Source: Eumeta japonica (taxonomy: Eukaryota; Arthropoda; Insecta; Lepidoptera; Psychidae). From it: 64,000 nucleotides of DNA. Positions within the stretch are counted from its first letter, which is position 1. Every line of letters begins with the position of its first letter. The translations under genes and the position numbers were made by a program. The DNA is taken from positions 1-64,000 of the forward strand of contig BGZK01001307.1 in assembly GCA_005406025.1 (NCBI GenBank). The letters run 5' to 3'. Below the pieces are notes generated by a model that saw only the letters and a program-made list of their open reading frames with translations, was not told the origin of the DNA and did not search any database. Positions 55,461 through 64,000 of the stretch are shown piece by piece.

Positions 55461-56180
55461 CTAACTCAGGGTGCTGAGGGAATTGCCACCTCCGTTCAGG
55501 ACCCCTTACAGAGACTACGCGTGTTCGGAGGTTGATTCAATTATAGGATCGTCACGGGTGCGGCGCTCTTGGCGCGTCTCCTGCCGCGTTCCTCTCAAGA
55601 GCGCACTGTGGTTAAAATACACATATTTAAGGGGTAAAATGGGTCAAATATGAATCGGCAGTAAGTAATATAATTTTTGTTTACTGAAAATGTGACGCTT
55701 GACGTTGCTTTAGACGTGTTTCATAATTTTCCGAACAGGAGGCCGGCGGCCGCGGCGCTATGTAAATAGTCGGCGGCGCGCTCGTCCGTCACGCGTTGTC
55801 ACATAAATTATGCCGCGGCGAATCCGCGACCGAATCATTGTATGACTTTTATCTTATTACGGGCATCTTCCGATTTTGTTCGCGTCATATTTCTAGTGAG
55901 TTATCGGCTTTTATCTATCGTTTTGTGGCGAGTCGCGCCATCCATCACGGGCTCCCGCCGCGGCCGGCCGCGCCCGCCCCGCGCCGGGCCGATGTCTCTC
56001 GGCGTCGCTGGCGGATTAGAACCGGCGGCCGGTGGCGGCGCTGCACCCCGCGATGACAAATGTCTCTTCGAGATTATGCGGAGCGGGCCCGAATCACGAC
56101 CGCTTATCTGATGCGCGGCCCCGCCGGCCGGCGCGCGCGTCGCCGCCGGTCACCCGGCCGGCCCCTGACTAATGGCCGTT
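55461..56180. other. GC island cluster, very CpG-dense
   Basis: Cores at 55540-55600, 55740-55800 and 55940-56165 (CGGCCGGCCGCGCCCGCCCC near 55961; CCGCCGGCCGGCGCGCGCGT near 56123). Several frames are open on the plus strand and none has a domain. Candidate regulatory cluster. Confidence 0.4.
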
Positions 56181-56440
56181 TTTATCCGGCTCGGTTTTAT
56201 TTTCTTCTGATTCTAGCAATCAATTAAGCTACGTATTCGAATACCAAAGCATATTGTGTCGAATAATATGAGTTTTAAGAAATTTAGTACAGACATGTTC
56301 GAGTACGAAGTACAACCATGGACATCACGAATCATAGCAATATTATCTTTCGGCGTACTTGCCAATAATATACATTATCGGCGAGCTAATAGTTTTCGAA
56401 GTAACAGCCTAGCACGAGCGCGTCCGGACGGCCGGTAGCG
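56181..56440 (+). other. Open frame after an acceptor-like site
   Basis: A pyrimidine-rich stretch ending TTCTGATTCTAG precedes a plus frame open from CAATCAATTAAG to a TAG at 56436-56438 (72 codons, including MSFKKFSTDMFEYEVQPW). Codon third positions are not GC-biased, and no donor or poly(A) signal supports it. It could be an exon or chance. Confidence 0.2.
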
Positions 56441-56990
56441 GGCGCGTCACCCGACACCCGACACCCGACACCTCGCCGGCGTCGTCGGTTCGCCGTTAAA
56501 TTAATGAAAACATTCGTCCATAAAACGCCTAAAGCGTAGTCCGCGCTTCTGGTGAATGGGACTCCGAGCTGCGCGGGTCCGAATCCTTTTTTATTATCGC
56601 TATAAATTAAACGGCCGGTCTCCGGCGAGTGTCACGGCGCGGATAAAGGAATCATTTTTATAATATTCTCGACGCTTAACAAGGGTACAAATAATGCCCA
56701 CGCGCATTCACGCTGCCATAAGTCGGACCGTGCGGGAGTCCGCCGCCACCGCGTCGACCTCGCTAAACTGTTAATGTAAATAATGAACTATGTTACGAAC
56801 GTGTTGTGCGATGGCGACGCGGGGACGAGTAACGCATGAATGACAAAAAAATCAAAACGCTAGTAATACACAAAGCGAGTAATAACCATATACCCGCTTT
56901 GGTATTTTCACCCGCGAACCCTCGCCGACCATTCTGACGGACAAATACCCGCGCAGTCGCGGAAGAGGGCGCGCTCGTTCATCTTTGGGA
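56441..56990. other. GC-rich, repeat-free DNA with direct repeats and GATA/Hox words
   Basis: CCCGACACCCGACACC is a triple direct repeat at about 56451-56470. Further on come GTTAAATTAATG, ATAAACGGCC-type and GCGGATAAAGG words. There is no mobile signature over 500 bp, which is unusual for this window. Candidate conserved regulatory element. Confidence 0.4.
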
Positions 56991-57560
56991 TTTCAGATTT
57001 TTTTTTTAGATTTTAGAGATTTTATTTAACTGATGAATAAACACGTGTGATAGATACAAATACGTATGGATGCGTGGACAAAATTTATTCTGACAGTTTT
57101 AACTTTTTTGAAAGAAAAAAAATTGAATGCCTCGTATATTTAAAACTATTTTAGTACTAAATCCTAATAAAACACTAGTATTCATATATACCGTCTATAA
57201 TATAGAATTACTATTTTATTTATTTAGCATTTAAACAACCTACTGCAGCAATCTATGGCTTAGTCAATGCATTGCACGCATTCCTAAGAATCAGTTGTAC
57301 CGTTTTATTTAATATCTATTTATGATTATTAAGACTTGAGAAATTAAACCTCTATGTATGATTTTATCGACATCATTGGGTGCGACAATTTATCCCTACA
57401 TATAATTATTTATTATTTTCTTGAAAAGACAGTTCTTAGATGGTCAAATCACTTTACCCTTTTGGTACCGTTTTTTACCGCTTGCTTTGGGTGAATCGGA
57501 GATACTCAACTCACGCGCGGATGAGTTAGTACGGGAAACGCGGCCGGTGCAGTTCCATAC
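56991..57560. other. AT-rich spacer
   Basis: Nothing recognised except a short GC patch at 57510-57555. Confidence 0.5.
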
Positions 57561-57569
57561 AGTTTTTTT

Positions 57570-58243
57570 GAAGTGAAACTTCTTTATCGGCGTATGGGAT
57601 AAATTTTATAGCAATGTAACGTTTTCCTGTTATGCGCCATCTTTATCTGTTACGCGCCATCTTTATTTCTGGGTAACATTTTTCCGTTACGCGCCATATT
57701 TATTCAATGTTATTAATGTCGTCGTGGTAAAAACATAATTGTTCCTAAGGCCACCTGTCACATATACTTTCTGTCAACACCCTAGATCTATTTACTAGTT
57801 TGTATATATTACAGTTTCCTATTATCTAAGTTGAAACCTTTTCAACCGACATACATGAACTATATCTCACATTCTTTCATTGAGTGACTCGATTTTATAT
57901 GTAGCGTTCGATAATTTTCCTACAATTCTATATGGCCCTTTATAACATCGCATTAATTGAAAAGTTTTACCTATCACCCTTCTAGGTACATATACCATTA
58001 CCAAGTCTCCTACATGAAACTCTGAACATTTCTATTTCTGAAACTTAGTAGTGACGTGAAAAATAATATTTCAATTAAGTGATTACCGAAAAAAATTTTA
58101 TAAAGTTATTTGTATCCATGTCTATGATAATAAAAGCCTTTTGCATAAACCTAATCTAATTTAGCTTTATTCAACCAATTTCTGTGAAGTTGTAAATAGT
58201 AAATCATTTTTCGAAAAATGATGTCATAAAGAAGTTTCACTTC
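57570..58243 (-). mobile_element. LTR-retrotransposon remnant between 18-bp inverted repeats
   Basis: An 18-bp word GAAGTGAAACTTCTTTAT (57570-57587) recurs inverted at 58226-58243. Inside, on the minus strand, is the end of a retroelement integrase (see next entry). On its 3' side GTTACGCGCCATCTTTAT-type units repeat three times at about 57630-57705. Such repeats could be part of an LTR or untranslated region. Whether the inverted words are element termini or fragments of a nested insertion is open. About 670 bp remain. Confidence 0.6.
57835..58040 (-). pseudogene. Gypsy-type integrase C-terminus (GPY/F module)
   Basis: On the minus strand the frame reads FHVGDLVMVYVPRR, then CYKGPYRIVGKLSNATYKIE, then SLNERM, a TGA, and DIVHVCRLKRF. 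The GPYRI core and the closing VHV-RLK word are typical of the C-terminal module of Ty3/Gypsy integrases, which binds DNA during integration. A second stop (TAG) lies just before the FHVGD segment. No catalytic core or reverse transcriptase was seen, so only the 3' end of pol is left, and it is inactive. Confidence 0.78.
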
Positions 58244-59285
58244 TTACGTGTGTACACTAATACACACACACTTTTTTTTATATAAAAATACGTTAGCGCG
58301 AATGTGAATACAATTTAAAGCAACGCCACTAGAAGATCGCGGCCAGAAGCGCATGGACACCTGGGACGCGTCAGCGAAATTCAAGTGAACCCCCAACTAA
58401 CTGTTCCTTAGGGCTGTCCCGGCGCGTACAAGTACCATATTCTAAGATCCACACGGTGACCGCATAGTCTCCTTAGTCATTAGTTTAAATAAGTATTTAA
58501 TGGATAAGTTGTACATTTTCAATCTACATTTAAAGTTTTAGATTTATAAAATTATACATTAATAACTTAAGTAGTTACGGTGCCGCTGCGTAAAAGGTAA
58601 AGGGTAGGAACGCATTATTTTTTGTAGATTGAAAAAGAATATATCTAAAAGTTTTAACACAGAGAACTTGAAAAAATAGGAGAGTGTGTGCGATACCATG
58701 GGAATATATAATCGCATAAATTGAAAAGAGTCATACATAGCGGATAGTAATAATAGTAAATAGGAAATAATAAGGAAAAAATCCGCTAGCCTAATTTTTG
58801 ATTTATGTCATTACTATATGTAAAAAGCCGCGAGAAAAATATTCAAGATAATATCCAAACAAAATGTTAAAAATGAAACCATCTCAACTACCTCCGACAC
58901 CTTTAGAATCTCAAATAGGTCAGTGTACGCCTCATTCCTTCTGACACAGATATTTGTGTATCAGCACAGATATTGTAGTACTCTTATGAGTACGCTACTC
59001 ACACTGCATATGGATAAGATTTTCTATTGATCATTTGTTCCCATTTTATTATAAACTTCTTTCCAAACCTGCGTAACTATCAGAAAATCTCTTACTACTT
59101 AGCTGAAAAAATACTCTGACGTTGCAAAGGAAATGAATTTGTTTTGTACAGCTCATGCTGCTCTAAAGTCTCTGCACAATATCCCAAATATAAATTTCGG
59201 TTTCATTCATAACGCTTTCGATTATAAATTTTATGTACAATTTAGCCAACGTCGCTCAAGAGTCTGTGGTATTTTTTTTATTTTC
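58244..59285. other. AT-rich DNA, one balanced patch
   Basis: The patch 58318-58470 has balanced composition ('agatcgcggccagaagcgca') and no repeat signature. The rest is AT-rich and without a gene. Confidence 0.45.
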
Positions 59286-59600
59286 GTAAAGCGATAGTAG
59301 ATCGTTTATTACGGTTGCTGCTGTCAAACCGAAAGGTGGCGGGTTCGATGCTGATGACATGCGAATTGACTAATAAGTTTCTAAGTCAAGTCACATAACA
59401 TCACTCGCTCCGTACCTCGGAGGGCACGTCAAGCTGTTAGCTCCGTTGGTTACAGAGATCATTAGCAAAGCCCAATCCGCATCTAGCCAGCGTGGAGGGC
59501 TCAAGGGCCAAACTCTTCGACCTGAAATAATAAAATTGTGGGACAGTACGCTTCAGCAGTCGGATAATGAAAGCCTGTCACGTTAAAATAAATTTCCGAA
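59286..59600 (+). repeat. SINE-like remnant with B-box-like word
   Basis: 'ggtggcgggttcgatgctga' near 59334 resembles an RNA polymerase III B box. It is followed by 'tccgtacctcggagggcacg', 'tcaagctgttagctccgttg', 'cccaatccgcatctagccag', 'cgtggagggctcaaggg' and 'gtgggacagtacgc'. The same sequence of words occurs degraded at 63285-63440. This matches the form of tRNA-derived lepidopteran SINEs. Confidence 0.55.
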
Positions 59601-60165
59601 TTCCCGACATAAGCCCCTTCAATTTAATATATGTTAGGGGCTCATTAGACACTCTACCGCTTTTCCGGCTTTATTAAATATGTACAGTAAACTAGCTGCT
59701 ATATCCCTTCCACCCTCATCAACCCTGAAGGAAAACCGTCGTAATCTCCGCAACTACATACGTTTTCGCACTCTTCATTGTTCTCTTAATTTTATCCGTG
59801 CTAATTTCATAATGATTTAAGTATTCAGTCGCTATTATTGACTGCCAGTGTTACGATAACGCAGTAAGTATCAAAATTCACAAATGGAAAAAAATATTTA
59901 GAGATATTTCCGAGAAATAAAAAATTTGATTTTCTGTTAAGTCGGTTTACGGACGACAATTTTACGTGATGTCTTAAGAAAACATTGATGAAAAATTGTA
60001 TTCTTTTATGCATTGAATTGAGTTATTATCACTGAATTATAATTATTTTGTACATTATACAAAGTAAGGGTTAATTGAAAATGACAATGTTTTCGATAAA
60101 TTAACATTTATTTGCACTCGTTAATTCAAATATTTTTCTACTAAAATTATACAGTAAAGAAATAG
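59601..60165. other. AT-rich spacer
   Basis: Nothing recognised. Confidence 0.5.
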
Positions 60166-60265
60166 ATGCGTCACAATCCGAACGCTTAGGCCGATCGTGC
60201 CTCTCTATTGTTTCGCGCTCTCGCTCGCACGCTCGGCTCAGGCGGAACGCGAGAATGAGTCATGC
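60166..60265. other. Short GC patch, CTCTCGCTCGCACGCTCGG
   Basis: A CpG-rich pyrimidine patch similar in words to 18330-18420. It may be part of a dispersed repeat. Confidence 0.35.
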
Positions 60266-60469
60266 TTTTTCATGCGTGCAGCCGACGTTCATCGATTTAT
60301 AAGACGTTATCACGTCAAACACAGTAAAAAAGTATAATACATAGCCACTAAATTCAAGCCATTCTCTTACACTAAAGTTTCATACGTGTATTTGGATCTC
60401 TTTTATTTCGGAGTAGGTTAAAAACCAAAACGGTTTTTAACTTTCACTGAATACCTCTCTGCTAGACAC

Positions 60470-60680
60470 GGTTCACCGCCTACTCGTAAGAGAGGTGAGG
60501 CCGTGATATAACGTCAAGCAATAACACAACGGCGATGCAAACGAGCGCACCCCTAATTTATGTGGTCGCCGCCGCTCTGAGGTGCGTGCCCACGCGCCGC
60601 CGGACGACCCCCGCCCACCGCTTTCGGCCGGCACACACGGCGAACAAATGCGGACGTGAACGATAAACATCGTCTATTGA
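60470..60680. other. GC island with 112-codon minus frame
   Basis: CpG core GCCACGCGCCGCCGGACGAC-type near 60590. A minus frame from ATG at 60891 runs 112 codons into the island (MHGLAKVSIIKGDHTRE ...), with background codon use outside it. No domain; not called as a gene. Confidence 0.3.
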
Positions 60681-61895
60681 AAATAATTTCAAATACAATA
60701 AGTCCAGTGTGGCTACCCGTTGCGAGCACGAGACTACCGATCTGAAATGTATCTAAAATCGGTACACACAAACACTTATACATTTCCGTATTGACGTGGA
60801 TCTTATGAGTGTTATACGTAAAGGTGTCATGAAAAGTTGCTTCACGAGTGTGATCACCCTTTATGATTGATACTTTTGCGAGGCCGTGCATTTAACCGGT
60901 GGATATCCGTCACTAAGTTTTTAGATTTTTCCCTAATTCGTTATAAAATGGGAGTATGTAATTAACGGTAATACGTAAACTGCTTTAGTATGCACTGAAC
61001 CGATTTCTATACAACGTTCGGTCACGAGGAAGTATTCATGTTTCTTCACCATTACTTCCATCTCAACGAAAATTCGTTACTCGTCCAAATGGACGAGCAT
61101 AACTTCTTATAAACTTCATCAATGATGTACTCCGAGGCGACATGACAATTATCTATCTAACATACCTTCTTTAATTTTTGGTAAGATCAATTTAGCAGCT
61201 ACAAACAGTATATGCTTGATGATGACCATCCTTCCTGATAACATCATACGCCACTTAAATGTGCACTGAAGATGAGGTATCGCACAATCACTACTCACTT
61301 TAAAATGACTTAGGTACACGACAGATCTCAATTATAAATATAACTCTAATTGAAAGAATAAATTATACGCTATGATTTATTGCAACAAAATTGGCCAAGT
61401 GCAAAACTCGTGTACAGAAAGTTACGTATTATAAATCATTTTATTACCCACTACTTTTTTTATCTGATTGAATATGAGGTAAAAAAAAACAAAAGGTTTC
61501 ATAAAAAATAATATACGAATGTATTTTCTTAGCGAATATTTTCTGTTTCCCGTATAAATGTAAGACTTTGGATTTTCATTTAAGTTTTTCTGTAAAAAAG
61601 TCAAGAAGATTTTAGTATTTTTTTTAGCATTATCAATTTAACATTATTTTAAAAAATTTAAGCTCAATGGTTTAAAAAAATAACTTAGTATGTTTTTTTT
61701 CATATCTCTTAAATTTTGCATTTCAAAGTTATAAAAAGAAATTAATTATGCTTCTCATAACAAATTCATTCATTTGAATTTAATATGGCACATGATAAAA
61801 TTGACAAGTGGTTTTTTTAATCTTATGGTTTATTTATCTCCAAATATTAATAATCGCTAAAATCATAATTCATTATATTTATACTTAAGCCTGTA
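60681..61895. other. AT-rich DNA, nothing recognised
   Basis: No supported feature apart from the frame mentioned for the neighbouring island. Confidence 0.5.
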
Positions 61896-62045
61896 TTAAT
61901 AAAAAAATACAGCTTTTTTTACAAACAGTAGATTTAGCGAAAAAAAAACTGTAGTAGACGAACAGACAGACAGTTCTCTGAAGGTTCCGTTTTTCGTGGG
62001 ATGTACGGTTCGCCGTATAAACAAATTATTTCTAGGCGATTACAA
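61896..62045 (+). repeat. Dispersed repeat ending in CAGACAGACAG / TGTACGGTTCGCC
   Basis: 'acgaacagacagacagttct', 'gaaggttccgtttttcgtgg' and 'gatgtacggttcgccgtata' follow the same order as at 16960-17075 and 43010-43135. Confidence 0.55.
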
Positions 62046-63270
62046 GTTAAAATATAGAAAAATTAAAAAAAAATTGAATTCGTGTTTAGGTTCGACCAAA
62101 ACCATATGAAGCACCCGAAATACTTCGCAAATTTTAATTAATAGTTTCGCTGAATTAACCTTCTATCCACATCGATTTTTTTTTAATTATTGGGTTTTTG
62201 AACTGTCAAAATAAAAAGACAAAATAGTTGTATTCGAGACTAGGAACTAAAATTGTACTGGTTGGCAGTCGCATTTACCGTCGTCGCATTTAATCTAGAT
62301 TAATAATGTAAAGCAAGGAATAATAAAACATATAAAAAACTTAATAATATACAAATTAAATAATTTTAGCCATTATTACTCTAGTCACTGTCAAATTAAC
62401 TAAAATAACGATTTAGTTTAGTATCGTAATGTGATATGATCAAACCATCTTCCAATATAAATTGCCTCTTGTCTCTCCTTGAATCCCTATGTGAAGGGTA
62501 TTTCTCGGTCATCTATATTCTATAAATCATAACTCTAACACATATACAACACATAAAATACAATTTACAGTTATCTATGCGTATGAAACATATATCAAGA
62601 AATTAATTTAACTTATAATGTGTGAAAGAAATATGTAATTTTATAATTAGCAAACTATTTAAATTTAAAGAATGTCTGCAGATTTAATTAAAAAATGAGA
62701 ACATATTTAAAAATCAAGGAATTTTTCGAAAGAAAATTTTGGGTAAAGAATAGAAAGTTTCAAGCGTTAGTTGAACTTACGTCGTGTGTCGCGGGTCTTA
62801 TTTTTATTTATTGACAACCACACACGAACCTTGATCTGTGTTCATAAACGCTATCTATTAATTACAGCATTTATTACACGACGACACCAACTTTGAAGTG
62901 GGAAGACCTTATTTGTGGACTAATCTTGTTTCCCTTTAAACATTAGTAAATTCGCTAATACATTTCTTAGCAACGATCCATCCAACAAAAGAATTATACA
63001 CTATAATAAATATAATCATTAAAAATTACTAATATCCAGAACACATTCTCTTAAGAATTAGTAAATTGGGAATCACACTCATAAGCCGAAAATTGCCTAC
63101 TATGAATATGTGGATAAAAGCATACGGAGACGTTATCTAAAATATTTGAGTTGATCACATTAGTTCACTCGTTTGATACGACTAGTGCTAGTGAGAGGCC
63201 ACGATCACTACTCATAGTAATCAATTATGTAAACATGTTACGACTGTTATCTGCGTATTTACGTATTACA
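62046..63270. other. AT-rich DNA, nothing recognised
   Basis: No gene, RNA or clear repeat terminus. Confidence 0.55.
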
Positions 63271-63445
63271 GAAATCACAAGAATAAGTCTCTGTTTGCTA
63301 CGGAGAGTACATCAACCGTAAGTCCTGTACGCTGTCATTGATAATAGAAGTTATTAACAGCTCCCAATCCGCACTGAGCTAGCGTGAAGAGCTAGTTCCA
63401 CGCTCTCTGTTGTGAAATAAAAATATATTTGGGAGTATGCGGTAT
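63271..63445 (+). repeat. Degraded SINE-like remnant, second copy
   Basis: 'tttgctacggagagtacatc', 'cgtaagtcctgtacgctg', 'cccaatccgcactgagctag', 'cgtgaagagctagttccacg' and 'gggagtatgcggtatt' parallel the copy at 59286-59600. Confidence 0.5.
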
Positions 63446-64000
63446 TGACTTCATCAAACTTTTATACATCAATTATCCATAGATACACACTTAACTATTT
63501 ATTGAGTTGAAATTTTTGTCCTGTTACTTTAAATATGTAAAAAATTATTGGTTTATTACAAATAAAATTAATTTAAACGAAGGCAAATGTTTTCAAATAT
63601 AATAACCGTCTAACTAGTAATAAGTTTTCGTGATTAAATTATGAAGCTTTCTACAATTACTTACGTTATGACGTTTTGAAATGTATTTATTAGTGTCATT
63701 TTAAATATGTGTTTATCGTCATGTGGTAGTAATGAGTTAAATTGGGATCTATATTTTTAACGTCATTCTAAAAAGATTTCTTATTAACGGCATGTGTTAT
63801 GGACATATCGTAAGCAATCATTTATGGCATCACATACGTTTTTATTTTGTGCCTTAAACAAACATTCCTTGCTTTCATAGATTTTTACAAAACATTGCAT
63901 AAACTGAGTTGATAATAATTTTGAAACAATACCGTTTCATTAAAAATCAATCTCACCTAATACAATCTCACCTCATAATGTATCATCAATAAATATGATA
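63446..64000. other. AT-rich end of the window
   Basis: Nothing recognised. Confidence 0.5.

Noticed and set aside
58318..58470. Balanced-GC patch as RNA gene
   Set aside because: No recognisable tRNA, 5S or snRNA motif could be found.
60553..60891. 112-codon minus frame
   Set aside because: Runs from background DNA into a GC island; codon use changes with the island, not with the frame, and no motif is recognised.

Overview
The window looks like gene-poor nuclear DNA from an insect, most likely a moth or butterfly (Lepidoptera). The background is AT-rich and interrupted by short CpG-dense GC-rich islands. The repeats are of kinds known from lepidopteran genomes: a mariner element, a Jockey/CR1-like LINE with a short A/T-rich tandem tail, RTE-like LINE tails, SINE/LINE tails with a 'CCATGGGCGGC' module, a hAT MITE, and repeats ending in 'CAGACGGAC...GTACGGAACCCT'. 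Nothing suggests bacteria, plastid or a free virus. No complete protein-coding gene was recognised, and nearly all open frames over 60 codons look like chance frames in AT-rich DNA, in GC islands or in repeats.

Layout. 1-4380: AT-rich DNA with a degenerate U2 snRNA copy at 3863-3976. 4380-8780: GC islands plus two copies of a GATC-rich composite repeat. 8780-12500: AT-rich. 12500-20000: GC islands, several dispersed repeats and a LINE tail. 20490-21060: a GC-rich segment open in three frames. 21430-22549: an almost complete but dead mariner with terminal inverted repeats (TIRs) and TA flanks. 23390-23790: a SINE/LINE tail next to the best coding candidate in the window, a 120-nt exon on the minus strand with both splice consensuses and a G/C-biased third codon position. 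24150-27070: a dense run of GC islands. 28010-29600: a repeat block with an exact 120-bp triplication. 30000-39300: AT-rich DNA with scattered GC islands. 39611-40935: a broken Jockey/CR1-like reverse transcriptase. 45060-45500: an RTE-like LINE tail. 46180-52060: GC islands, a 326-bp hAT MITE and AT-rich DNA. 52163-53276: a 228-bp foldback element and a second inverted-repeat element. 54640-55185: a 12-copy 46-bp satellite. 55460-56960: the largest GC island cluster. 57570-58243: a remnant carrying the end of a Gypsy-type integrase between inverted repeats. 58250-64000: AT-rich DNA with SINE-like remnants.

Interpretation (inference). The alternation of AT-rich repeat-laden DNA with many separate, apparently low-copy GC islands, plus one isolated exon-like segment, fits a large intron or an intergenic regulatory region of a developmental gene. 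The islands contain homeodomain-like TAAT and GATA-like cores. The sequence alone does not identify the gene, and the regulatory reading needs cross-species alignment. Counts and alignments were done by eye.
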